Assembly: GCA_022841475.1 (NCBI GenBank)
Contig: JALHRJ010000012.1
Span: forward strand, 1 to 64,000
DNA from: Cyclobacteriaceae bacterium
GTDB taxonomy: Bacteria > Bacteroidota > Bacteroidia > Cytophagales > Cyclobacteriaceae
Length of the DNA: 64,000 nucleotides
Direction: 5' to 3'
Made by a program: the position numbers and the translations under genes. Below are positions 35,331-44,244 of this stretch, one piece after another. The notes under the pieces are model-generated. The model was given only the letters and a program-made list of their open reading frames with translations. It made no database searches and was not told the DNA's origin. Within the stretch, counting starts at the first letter, position 1. Each line of letters begins with the position of its first letter.

Positions 35331-36443
35331 TTAATCTCCAAAGGTGATTCCCAATCCTTTTGCTGCTTGCACCAGGTAGGAATCTTGTTGAAGTGTGTTA
35401 TATTCTTTTGTTGCATCTTCCAGTGAAACGGAAGTGATTGCATTATTTTTTAACGCCACCATCCGTCCAAAATTCTTTTCGAGGGCGAGCTCAAAAGCTT
35501 TTACCCCAAAGAGTGAAGCCAGCACACGATCAAACGCAATGGGGGTTCCGCCACGCTGCACATGGCCTAATACCGTTTCTCGGATTTCGGCTTGACAACC
35601 TGCCTCTTTGAGTTGGCGCGATAGCTGATAAGCCACTCCACCCAACCGAACATGTTCAGAGCCTTTTTCTCCAGCCGATGCCGTGATTGTACCCTGTTTC
35701 GGTTTCGCGCCTTCGGCCACCACAATGTTAACAAACCCACGACCTTTTTTATATCGATTGTCAATTTTGCGAACAAGCTTATTGATGTCGTACGGGATTT
35801 CTGGGATCAGACAAATTTCTGCTCCACCTGCAATAGCGGTATGTAAGGCAATCCAGCCTGCATCCCTTCCCATCACTTCCATAATCATCGTGCGATGATG
35901 ACTTTCTGCTGTCGTTACAAGTTTGTCAAAACTATCTGTAGCAATTTGAACCGCTGTTTGAAAACCAAAGGTGAGGTCTGTGGCTGACAGATCATTATCA
36001 ATAGTTTTAGGAACACCAATCATGGGCATACCTTTATCGAAAAGCGTCTTGGAAATTTTCTGTGAACCGTCACCCCCAATATTGATAATGGCATCGAAGT
36101 TTAATTCCTTCAATTTCTTAACCAGTTCATCTGACCGATCTGTAAACCGAACAGTGCCATCGGGTTGTGGAACCGGAAACTGGATGGGGTTCCCTTTGTT
36201 TGTTGTTTTAAGGATGGTTCCACCTTTTACATGAATACCTGCGGTTCGTTTGCTGGTTAGCTTTACAATCTCTTGCGGATTGCTCAAAACTCCATTAAAA
36301 GCCTCAATACTACCATACACTTCCCATTCTTCTTTGGTGCCTGATACACCTTCTCTGCGGGCACGTTTGCACACCCCACGAATTACTGCATTAAGCCCAG
36401 GGGCATCCCCACCACCGGTGAGTATGAGAATCTTCTTTGTCAT
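35331..36443 (-). CDS. pfkA: 6-phosphofructokinase, ATP-type with G104/K124 combination
   Basis: A 370-residue group A phosphofructokinase. It has TGGGDAPGLNAVIRG at the N-terminus, INIGGDGSQKIS (Gly at the position of E. coli G104, which favours ATP over pyrophosphate), PKTIDND (Lys at the E. coli G124 position, catalytic Asp kept) and MEVMGRDAGWIALHTAIAG. The G/K mixture is known from non-classical ATP-dependent enzymes and differs from both E. coli PfkA (G/G) and PPi enzymes (D/K). It is about 50 residues longer than E. coli PfkA. A hairpin lies 23 bases before the start. Confidence 0.93.
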   Translation of the reverse strand: MTKKILILTGGGDAPGLNAVIRGVCKRARREGVSGTKEEWEVYGSIEAFNGVLSNPQEIVKLTSKRTAGIHVKGGTILKTTNKGNPIQFPVPQPDGTVRFTDRSDELVKKLKELNFDAIINIGGDGSQKISKTLFDKGMPMIGVPKTIDNDLSATDLTFGFQTAVQIATDSFDKLVTTAESHHRTMIMEVMGRDAGWIALHTAIAGGAEICLIPEIPYDINKLVRKIDNRYKKGRGFVNIVVAEGAKPKQGTITASAGEKGSEHVRLGGVAYQLSRQLKEAGCQAEIRETVLGHVQRGGTPIAFDRVLASLFGVKAFELALEKNFGRMVALKNNAITSVSLEDATKEYNTLQQDSYLVQAAKGLGITFGD

Positions 36444-36465
36444 TTTCTAATCGGGTTCTAATAAG

Positions 36466-36490
36466 TATAGATCTTGCCTTAAGGTCTATA
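36466..36490. other. Hairpin in the leader between sua5 and pfkA
   Basis: TATAGATCTT and AAGGTCTATA can pair over 10 bp (one G-T pair) with a 5-base loop. It lies between the sua5 stop and the pfkA start with no T-tract, so it could be a weak terminator of sua5, an mRNA leader structure or an operator. Confidence 0.4.
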
Positions 36491-36547
36491 AGAAATATGA
36501 ATATCTTAATAAGGAATTAAAACGAAAGGGATTAGATAGGATTTTTT

Positions 36548-37504
36548 TTATTCCGCTGCCGCCCTACGCAAGCGGTCGTTAATTGCTTTGCCCAAGCCTA
36601 TGTCGGGTACTTCTTCTGCGAGGATTATGTCAATATTCTTTTTATCCAATACCCTTAGATTTCCAAACAGATGTTTGGCTGCTTCTTCCAAACTACCGGT
36701 TGGGGATAATACCAATTGGTTTTCCAGTTCAACCCCGTCAACCTGAGCCTTGAAAGCAAGCACGCCAATCTTTAGGGCTGAGTAGCGCTCCACTAATTCT
36801 GCCAGTACACCCCAGACAACTTTCTTGCGTGGCGAATAATGACTCTTCAATTGACCGGGTGATTTTGGATCAGACGATGTATTAAGTTGTAAGTCGACAG
36901 GACCAATTGTTTTCTCAATGTCTTCAACGCTTAGGCCGCCAAGACGAAAGATGGTGGGGATTTCATTTTCGAATCCGATAATGGTCGATTCAATACCCAC
37001 ACGACATGCTCCGCCATCCAGAATATATTTGATTCTATCACCAAGCTGGGCATTGACGTGATCGGGATGAGTAGGGCTTACATAGCCAAACGGATTTGCA
37101 CTTGGCGCTGCCAAAGGAAAGGAAAGTGATTGGAGCAGGGCTTGGGTTAATGCATGATCCGGACACCGTATCCCTACTGTGTCCATCCCCGAGGTAACCA
37201 GATCCGGAATAACTCCTTTCTTTTTTAACAGAAATGTTATAGGGCCGGGCCAAAATTGAGTGGCAAGTTTTTCAGCTTTGTCAGGGAAAGATTCTACAAG
37301 TTGCCTTGCTTGTGCTAGGCTGGCAACATGAACTATCAAAGGGTCAAACCGCGGCCTGTCTTTAACCGTAAAGATTTTCACCACTGCATTTTCGTCTAAC
37401 GCATTGCCGGCAAGACCATATACTGTCTCGGTGGGAATACCGACAAGTTCACCTTGTTCTAGTAATTCTTTTGCTTTGCCAATATCTTTTCCAATCTCAG
37501 CCAT
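36548..37504 (-). CDS. L-threonylcarbamoyladenylate synthase (Sua5/YrdC family)
   Basis: A 318-residue enzyme that makes threonylcarbamoyl-AMP from threonine, bicarbonate and ATP for the t6A37 modification of ANN-decoding tRNAs. The ATG at 37504 is preferred over the TTG one codon earlier. The YrdC domain (about 1-200) has GIPTETVYGLAGNA, KDRPRFDPLIVHV, SANPFGYVSPT and RLGG; the additional Sua5 C-terminal domain (about 210-318) starts after SPGQLKSHYSPR. It is therefore the long Sua5 form. No operon partner on the same strand is tightly spaced. Confidence 0.94.
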   Translation of the reverse strand: MAEIGKDIGKAKELLEQGELVGIPTETVYGLAGNALDENAVVKIFTVKDRPRFDPLIVHVASLAQARQLVESFPDKAEKLATQFWPGPITFLLKKKGVIPDLVTSGMDTVGIRCPDHALTQALLQSLSFPLAAPSANPFGYVSPTHPDHVNAQLGDRIKYILDGGACRVGIESTIIGFENEIPTIFRLGGLSVEDIEKTIGPVDLQLNTSSDPKSPGQLKSHYSPRKKVVWGVLAELVERYSALKIGVLAFKAQVDGVELENQLVLSPTGSLEEAAKHLFGNLRVLDKKNIDIILAEEVPDIGLGKAINDRLRRAAAE

Positions 37505-37576
37505 CAATCCGCAAAGCTAAAATTAATTTGTGAGGATGTGATAAAGGCTGTATGTTGGTATTAAAATGAAAAAATC

Positions 37577-37738
37577 ATGAGTAACAAAACCCGCTCGATT
37601 CTAAAGGCCATTGCAGTAATTCTTGTATTGCTTGCAGTTCTGATGGAGCTGAAGATCATTATCATTCCTGCCATAGCTGTTTACAAGTTCTGGATCGTGG
37701 TGATTGGGTTTGGATTAATGCTTATCAGTTCGAAGTAG
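37577..37738 (+). CDS. 53-residue membrane protein
   Basis: A short ATG-started frame giving 53 residues: a basic N-terminus (MSNKTRSILK), one hydrophobic helix at about 10-20, a charged break (MELK) and a second helix at about 25-50 ending LMLISSK. It looks like a two-helix membrane miniprotein. It overlaps the 3' end of the convergent Nudix gene by 24 bases and lies 69 bases from the divergent sua5 start. I recognise no family; the codon use and topology support expression, but it is a prediction. Confidence 0.6.
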   Translation: MSNKTRSILKAIAVILVLLAVLMELKIIIIPAIAVYKFWIVVIGFGLMLISSK

Positions 37739-38260
37739 TTTATCACGCATTCTCAACACCGATCGCTCCCGGGTAAAATTTTCGAGTACGAGGAGTGGTA
37801 TCCAGGTAACAGCATGCGATTCTTCACTCACTAAAATGGGTTCTTCCAGAGAAGCTTCAAAAAGAAAGCGGATGTCATAATGAAAATGTTCTGGAAAGTC
37901 CGGCCGTTGTGGAATTACATGAATGTCCACATCAAAAGGAGCCCGGGTTACGATCGTTAGATTTTTTAATCCTGTTTCTTCTTCGGCTTCGCGCAGTGCC
38001 ACGCCCAAAATATTTTCATCTCCATCAGCATGGCCTCCGGGCTGTACCCATTTATTTAATTTGGCATGATGTACTAACAAAGCCTGAGTTCGCTCGGGGT
38101 TAACAATCCAGGCTGAGCCTGTAATGTGACCCGGCAAATGGGTTCGCTCAAAGCAAGGAGCCTGAGTTAGCAAGCCAAGAAATTGAGGAACAAAAACTTC
38201 TTCTTCGGGATCTATGGGTTTATAATGTTCGAAGAATTGAACTAATGAAATTCTATCCAT
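37715..38260 (-). CDS. Nudix hydrolase
   Basis: A 181-residue hydrolase. The Nudix box G-x5-E-x7-REUxEExGU is complete as GHADGDE followed by REAEEETGL (about residues 78-100), giving the Mg2+-binding helix. The N-terminal part (LVQFFEHYKPIDPEEEVF) and the strand ALLVHHAKLNKWVQPGG are like those of a group of small Nudix proteins of unknown substrate. It probably hydrolyses a nucleoside diphosphate derivative. It overlaps a convergent 53-residue gene at its 3' end and lies 4 bases after a small exported protein on the other side. Confidence 0.9.
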   Translation of the reverse strand: MDRISLVQFFEHYKPIDPEEEVFVPQFLGLLTQAPCFERTHLPGHITGSAWIVNPERTQALLVHHAKLNKWVQPGGHADGDENILGVALREAEEETGLKNLTIVTRAPFDVDIHVIPQRPDFPEHFHYDIRFLFEASLEEPILVSEESHAVTWIPLLVLENFTRERSVLRMRDKLLRTDKH

Positions 38261-38264
38261 TCAA

Positions 38265-38618
38265 CTATTGGATAACGATAGTTGCTTTATTGAATTTTCC
38301 CTCTTCGAGCTTGCCAATAATTTCGCCACCCCCTGAGTTGTCTTTGTCTGCCTTACGTACGATAACGTAATAAGAAATGCCTTCCAGCTTTTTGAGTTTC
38401 ACCAGGCCTTTTGCATCTGAAGTTGCTTCCATGACAACATTTTCTTCTTTCAGGTAATCTTGCTCATTTTTAAACAACTTTACTTCTGCGTCACTCACCG
38501 TGTTGCCCACTTCATCACGCACGGTAATGGTCAAAGAAGTATTAAAAATTTGTGTGGGTTGACTAACAAATGAAAATGAAGTTGTCGCAACAAAAAGTAT
38601 GAATAGTAATGATTTCAT
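38265..38618 (-). CDS. Small exported carboxypeptidase-regulatory-like protein
   Basis: A 117-residue secreted protein from the ATG at 38618, which starts a signal peptide (MKSLLFILFVATTSFSFVSQ); a longer frame upstream lacks a signal. The mature part resembles a single Ig-like/prealbumin-like beta-sandwich with SLTITVRDEVGNTVSDAEVKL and a late strand KLKKLEGISYYVIVRK. No catalytic residues are visible. It is 4 bases upstream of the Nudix gene, so co-transcribed. Function unknown. Confidence 0.75.
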   Translation of the reverse strand: MKSLLFILFVATTSFSFVSQPTQIFNTSLTITVRDEVGNTVSDAEVKLFKNEQDYLKEENVVMEATSDAKGLVKLKKLEGISYYVIVRKADKDNSGGGEIIGKLEEGKFNKATIVIQ

Positions 38619-38682
38619 AGTTGAATTGGTTTGATTATAAAATAGTGATACATAGTTACGCAAACTCATGAAAAAAAAGAAG

Positions 38683-38813
38683 AGGCTGTCTCTAAAGTCA
38701 TCCAGACATCGTCAAGCCTCAGGCCTGACGATCCCAGATTTGAGAATGTAGAATGAGATTCCGGCTCAAGGCCGGAATGACATTTCAATTTTAATTGACT
38801 TTTGAGACAGACT
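38683..38813. repeat. MITE-like 130-bp palindromic repeat, copy 1
   Basis: Outer inverted repeats AGGCTGTCTCTAAAGTCA (38683-38700) and TGACTTTTGAGACAGACT (38796-38813) enclose two internal hairpins: ATCGTCA...TGACGAT (38708-38732, with nested GCCTCAGGC) and ATTCCGGC...GCCGGAAT (38758-38778). The reverse complement of the 53.5-kb copy aligns along its whole length. No coding capacity. It lies 25 bases behind the stop of the giant adhesin gene, and the minus-strand reading ends in a T-rich run, so it may act as terminator. Confidence 0.85.
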
Positions 38814-38838
38814 CTTAGATTTCTATCAATGCCTTTAA

Positions 38839-41800
38839 TTACCGGATCAGGGCAACGCCACCACGTTTTTCCTGAATGCCTTTATCGGGTCGGAAGGAGC
38901 TAACATACTTTACAATATAGGCATACGTACCTACGGGTAAAGGTTGACCGGGATTGTTATTGTATCCACCATTCCATTTAAAGTTTCTGTCAGCAGATTG
39001 ATATACCAACTCACCCCACCGGTTATAGATCAATACCTGGAAGTTATCGGTGATAAAATAACTGTATACAAAAAAGTCTTTGTTTGTGGGTACCGAACTG
39101 CTGGGTCTGAAAGCAGTAGGGGCTACGATTTTTGGTACACAATCATTTAATACTTCTGTTTGATCATGGGCAATACAGCCAAAGGAATTGGTGATATCTA
39201 CCTCGTAAAGCCCTTCGCTATCCGCTGTTAGAACTTGTGTTGTGTAATTGAGCGTAAGTTGATTTTTAAACCAGTTGTACGTAACGAATGCTCCGGGATC
39301 CAGCTCTACACTTGCCGTGCTGGGGTCGTTATTGTCAGGATCATTACAGATGATTACGCGATCAGGAAGTTCACCTTGAGGCACGGGAGCTTTAATCACT
39401 TGTATTTGTGTAGATGAAGTGCAACTTCCTTTACTTACCTCTACACGATAAATGCCAGCTGCAGTCTGGTTGGTGGTTGCTGTTGTCACTCCACTAATCA
39501 GAATATTATCTCTGAACCAGGCAAAGGTTGCACCGGTTGCGTTGGTTGTGGCTGTAAGAGTGAAAGGTTGATTATCATCACACGCGGGTGTTCCGGTAAG
39601 GGCAGCCGTAACATCACCAATTACTTCAACAGTTTGTGGTGTTGATCGGATTACACATCCATTTACAGTGTTAACTATTTCAACTTCATAGGTCACACCG
39701 TTCTCTAAAATTGTTACAGCTATCTGTTGTCCCAATCCTAGTAGCACCCCATTTCTAAACCATCGGTAGGTAAAATTACCGGAAGGTTGTGCGTTTAAGA
39801 TAACAACATCGGCACACGCATCACTTTGAGTAAAGGTTGGGGTAACCGTTCCGGGTACATCAATCGTTGTACTTACAGTAGATGGACAACCTGCACCCGT
39901 AGCGGTAACTGTATACGTTACGGTTCCGGCACCCGGTAATAATTGTATTGTCGCACCATTGGTGGCTCCAACAATACTTCCCGGTACGTTCGTTGTCCAT
40001 GAATAGGCTGTTCCTCCGGATGCTGTGAGCGTAGGTGTTGCCGCACACAGGTTGGGTGTAAATGAAACATTAACAGGTGCAGCTGGCGTAACCGCAAAAT
40101 TGTTGATGTTAAAAATACAACCTGTGTTATCTCGTACTTCAATGGTATAAGTGCCCGCAGGTAAGCCCGGAGCAATGTCAAACACGGCCGTTGCCGAACT
40201 TGTGGGTCCTGTTATTTGCCCGGTACCATTATTCGTAACAGTATATTGCAGCGGCAAGGTAAAGCCACCTACTGTAGTTACCCGAACCGTAACCGGATCA
40301 CAATTAGGTGCTTGCGCCAAGGCAGTTGCCGTGAATGTAGCATCCGTTAAACCAAATGAACTTGAAATAGTACAGCCAGAAATCTGATCTGTTACAATCG
40401 CAGAGAATGTTCCGGCAGTTTGACCCCCAATCGGACCAATGGTTGAAGGAGCGAGTTGATCAATACCTTGTTGATTAAAACTATTGGGCCCGGTAAGAAA
40501 ATAAGAATATGGACCTGCTGGTGGAACTGAAGTGTTTAATTGTACAGTAATAGACCCCGTAGCAGTCCCGCAGCCTACCGGATTTGTGCCCGATAAAACA
40601 AACGAAGGCGAAACATTGATAGTAAATACTTTATCGTCTGTGATGGTACACGTTGTAACCGGATCGGTTACTGTAACTTCATAAGTGAACACACCGGGTA
40701 AAGAAGTATCCACTGCCTGAGTTTGAATGGTGCTTGCATTCACTCCATCAATAGTCCATTGAATCACAGCTCCCGGGTTTTGAGCATCCAGGGTTGGGGT
40801 TGCATTATCTTCGCAAATAGTTAGGTCGGGACCCAGGTCAACTTGCGGTCGGTTATCCGCTACTATACTTTGTGCAAAGGAGGTACAGCCGTTAACATCT
40901 GTATTGGTCACTGAAACGAAAGCTGGTTGATCGAGTGTTATAGTTTGCGTAGTTTCTCCGCTCGACCACAAATGAGTAAGCCCGGGTGTATTTGTTGTAT
41001 TTGCATCAAGGGTTACAGGACCCGTACACAATACGGCAGCACCGGGGATAGTGGGTAGTGCCGGTGGACTAAAAATTCTTACTTGCTGAACAATGGTTGT
41101 ATCGAGACTGCATCGGTTAGTGAGTCGCATGGATACTGTATACAAACCCGGTGCATTATAAAAATGGACGGGTGATGGTTCTGTGCTTGAAGCTCCATCT
41201 CCAAACGACCACTGAAATTCATCAATCGCATCCGTGGCTGTGCCTGCAAAGCGTGTCGAATCACCAAAACAAATTCCAGTAACAGCAAACCCTGGTCCAC
41301 CAAAAGCATTATTTTGGATCTGAACAAAATTCGGTAAGCCCAACCGGCTGTTAGTTCCACCCAATAAATTGAACCCCGTTGGATTGTAAACTGATAATTG
41401 CGTGGTGTCATCAGAAGCCTGAATAGTTCCTAATACGCCACTGCCATTGATGGCAACATAGATTTGGCCATCAGGGCCAAGTTGAATAGCTCCCAGTTCA
41501 GTAGCTTGCTGAATGCGTTGTTTAAAGAAAGGCCGCTCCAGCGAATCGAGGAAATATTCAAAAATCTGAGAAGGTGATGGCGTTCCTTTTACCGTGGCAA
41601 ATATTTTATTTCCGCCTGGTGAAAATTCAATGCCATAAACCTGCCCATTGGGTTCATTCAAATTGATCTGCCGGAAATTATCGAGGCGACCGGTACTGTC
41701 ATTTAAAGTGAATAATTCAACGAGGTTGCTGATGCCGGGTGTAGAAAGTGCTACGGCCACATTGTTTCGAGGACCAATCTTCATATAGCCTTCACCGTTC

Positions 41801-44058
41801 TGCTGAGTTTTGAATGCGTGTTCAGAGCCTGTCTCAGAATATACGGGTTGACCTATTCCATCTTGAGTGATCGGGTAGGAGCGAAAGATGTTATTACCAT
41901 ACTCATGCACAATTACCCAGCGGCCGTTGGATGTTACGCGTTCCGTACTTTTTGAAAATAATAAAACATTCTTCTCAACCAGTGCCCCATTTCCGGAATT
42001 CAACTTTAAATCAAACAACGAATAACGAACTTCATACGGAGCTGTTCCATTGATCGCTTGTGTTGTGAAAATATAATACAGCGTTTCATCCCCGGGAACG
42101 GGAACGATAATAGAAGATTGTGAAGCAGCCGGATCACCTCCAATGCCGCTATCAATTTCTGTATCGGTTTTATCATACACTTTATCGCCATCCGTATAGA
42201 AGATAACGTCTCCGTTTCGATCGCAAATAATGGCACAACCTTCGGGTGCATCCATAGCACTGTTATCCAGAGCGACAATAGGTCCGGGTGGGTCGCTAAA
42301 TAACGGGTTGAAATCGATGCCGGCCCGATTTCCAAAATACCAAATATTAGCCCTCCCATCTTGCGCATCATACTCTTTCACATTTACGCCCGCATAGGCT
42401 GAACATCCTGATGCATCGGTTACCACTACATAATAATATCCGGCTGAATCAGGTGTGAGGGTGGCCCCTAAATCACCATTCGACCAAACGATGGATGTCG
42501 GTGTTCCACCTTGGATATTTACCGTTACCGAAAACTGAGTAGGTGATGAAGTTCCCCGGGGTGGGGGGAATTCATCTTTACAAGCCGTAGTGTCTTGTAC
42601 TAATTGCAGTTCCAGGGCAAACGGATTAATAGATACTGGTAATGTAGTCGATTGTGTTTGGCCGCGATAAAAAGCATTTAGTGTAACATTATAGGATCCT
42701 GCTGCAGCATAGGTATAAATCGGGCTCCAGTTTGCGGAACCATTTCCATCTCCAAAATCCCAACGTAAACTATCTGCATTGGGTGTAACAACAGGAAAGA
42801 AACTAGTTGGGGAATTCTGACAAATGCCATCGAAAGTAAAATCAACATCCAGCAATACACTGTCTTTCGGTTTGAATGCAGGAAACTGAGAACTATTAAA
42901 GTCGGCCGCTGTAAAAAGTGCTTGCGTATTAATCACTTCACTTGAGACAGTATCAGTATTAGTAAACCTGCCAAGTAAAAATGGACCGCCTGATGCTGCC
43001 TGATACAAATGATAGATAGCGCTGTCGGGAGCAATCTGTAATCCATAACTTCTGAAAACCGGAGCGGATAAAACAGGCGCAAGTGTGATAGAAGGATTGA
43101 GATAATCATATTGAAGTACATTGGCCGTGATACCTGCATCACCATGACGGGAAAGGTATAAGTACCGACCTTGGGTGTCCCACTCAATATCATAGATGGC
43201 TTGATTCTCCGCTGCCGTGCTTGTTGCAGAATTAAAAATAAATCGATCGAATGTGATTAATCCGGTTGCATTGTCGAAGTTTAAAATCAATGCATCCGTG
43301 TTGGCATCTTGTGGTGATACGGCAATCTTGCCGGTTTGTTCATGATACGAAAAGTTCGCTACCGATGTGGGAAATCCGATACCAGAGGAAACTATTGTTG
43401 AGAATGTAGCCGTAGCATCAATTAAGGAAGCTGAATAATTCTGAGAACCATTCTGATGTGAGATCAACCAAAAGTCAATCTGGTTTGCATGCGATACCAC
43501 AATCATCCCTTCCGATCGATTTGATAATCCGGGTACAGCAACGTTTTTTGCTGCATCAACAACACCCAGTGCGGGTGCCGGAAACACAGCATTTCCAAAT
43601 TGACTCAGATCTACAATACTGTGGGTGATGGAACCCCCCGTTGTGAAGTTGGCAGAGTTAGTAAAAATATAATAGCGATTGGTTTGCCCGGGCATCGGTG
43701 CTATTGCTACCGGTTGATTTGCATCGGGTTGTCCATTAAGGCCTGTTCCGTTAGGCATGGGCAGATGACAAGCATCATACACACGAACTCCATCGGTATA
43801 AAAAAGCAAGTTGGCCGTGGCTGGATCGGTGGCTACGGCCGAGCCGCCCCTTGAAAAGGGGAGAGCCTGATTGGTAACAGGTTGTGCAACATTGGTTGCC
43901 CGGTTAAATCGAATGCCATTGGTTGAGTTACCAAAATACCAATTGTGTTGTGATAGGTCTTGTGCGAAAAGAGGATTTAAAGAGGCTATAAAAATCAAAA
44001 CCCCGAGTATTTTTATCCCCACTATGTTTCGTGCTTGCTGCTTACCTAACACCCTCAT
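38839..44058 (-). CDS. Giant T9SS type B adhesin with duplicated propeller-PKD units
   Basis: A 1739-residue exported surface protein. A signal peptide ends near NPLFAQ (residue 33). Two homologous halves follow: WYFGNSTNGIRFNRATN... and IWYFGNRAGIDFNPLFSD..., each a propeller-like region with FYTDG and VYD motifs, each followed by a PKD domain (LRWDFGDGNGSANWSPIYTY and FQWSFGDGASSTEPSPVHFY). A run of Ig-like/SprB-like repeats rich in Thr, Pro and Asn fills about 1020-1640. The end (about 1645-1739) is a CHU_C/type B sorting domain: PTAFRPSSS, FQVLIYNRWGELVYQS and WNGGYNNNPG. It is divergent from PorP/SprF, its probable secretion partner. Confidence 0.88.
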   Translation of the reverse strand: MRVLGKQQARNIVGIKILGVLIFIASLNPLFAQDLSQHNWYFGNSTNGIRFNRATNVAQPVTNQALPFSRGGSAVATDPATANLLFYTDGVRVYDACHLPMPNGTGLNGQPDANQPVAIAPMPGQTNRYYIFTNSANFTTGGSITHSIVDLSQFGNAVFPAPALGVVDAAKNVAVPGLSNRSEGMIVVSHANQIDFWLISHQNGSQNYSASLIDATATFSTIVSSGIGFPTSVANFSYHEQTGKIAVSPQDANTDALILNFDNATGLITFDRFIFNSATSTAAENQAIYDIEWDTQGRYLYLSRHGDAGITANVLQYDYLNPSITLAPVLSAPVFRSYGLQIAPDSAIYHLYQAASGGPFLLGRFTNTDTVSSEVINTQALFTAADFNSSQFPAFKPKDSVLLDVDFTFDGICQNSPTSFFPVVTPNADSLRWDFGDGNGSANWSPIYTYAAAGSYNVTLNAFYRGQTQSTTLPVSINPFALELQLVQDTTACKDEFPPPRGTSSPTQFSVTVNIQGGTPTSIVWSNGDLGATLTPDSAGYYYVVVTDASGCSAYAGVNVKEYDAQDGRANIWYFGNRAGIDFNPLFSDPPGPIVALDNSAMDAPEGCAIICDRNGDVIFYTDGDKVYDKTDTEIDSGIGGDPAASQSSIIVPVPGDETLYYIFTTQAINGTAPYEVRYSLFDLKLNSGNGALVEKNVLLFSKSTERVTSNGRWVIVHEYGNNIFRSYPITQDGIGQPVYSETGSEHAFKTQQNGEGYMKIGPRNNVAVALSTPGISNLVELFTLNDSTGRLDNFRQINLNEPNGQVYGIEFSPGGNKIFATVKGTPSPSQIFEYFLDSLERPFFKQRIQQATELGAIQLGPDGQIYVAINGSGVLGTIQASDDTTQLSVYNPTGFNLLGGTNSRLGLPNFVQIQNNAFGGPGFAVTGICFGDSTRFAGTATDAIDEFQWSFGDGASSTEPSPVHFYNAPGLYTVSMRLTNRCSLDTTIVQQVRIFSPPALPTIPGAAVLCTGPVTLDANTTNTPGLTHLWSSGETTQTITLDQPAFVSVTNTDVNGCTSFAQSIVADNRPQVDLGPDLTICEDNATPTLDAQNPGAVIQWTIDGVNASTIQTQAVDTSLPGVFTYEVTVTDPVTTCTITDDKVFTINVSPSFVLSGTNPVGCGTATGSITVQLNTSVPPAGPYSYFLTGPNSFNQQGIDQLAPSTIGPIGGQTAGTFSAIVTDQISGCTISSSFGLTDATFTATALAQAPNCDPVTVRVTTVGGFTLPLQYTVTNNGTGQITGPTSSATAVFDIAPGLPAGTYTIEVRDNTGCIFNINNFAVTPAAPVNVSFTPNLCAATPTLTASGGTAYSWTTNVPGSIVGATNGATIQLLPGAGTVTYTVTATGAGCPSTVSTTIDVPGTVTPTFTQSDACADVVILNAQPSGNFTYRWFRNGVLLGLGQQIAVTILENGVTYEVEIVNTVNGCVIRSTPQTVEVIGDVTAALTGTPACDDNQPFTLTATTNATGATFAWFRDNILISGVTTATTNQTAAGIYRVEVSKGSCTSSTQIQVIKAPVPQGELPDRVIICNDPDNNDPSTASVELDPGAFVTYNWFKNQLTLNYTTQVLTADSEGLYEVDITNSFGCIAHDQTEVLNDCVPKIVAPTAFRPSSSVPTNKDFFVYSYFITDNFQVLIYNRWGELVYQSADRNFKWNGGYNNNPGQPLPVGTYAYIVKYVSSFRPDKGIQEKRGGVALIR

Positions 44059-44244
44059 ATTCGCTTGCCTTTGTTGATTCTGTTTTCAAGACTAAATTAA
44101 AACGTCAAATAACACTAAAGTAATACAATTTGATCGAAAATATCGTTAAGCAGACGAAAGCCCTCTATTTGTCGGCAAATGTTTTTTTTAATGTTCTGAA
44201 AGAATTTAATTTGCTTTGATAGAGCCAGGTCTAAACGTGAATTA

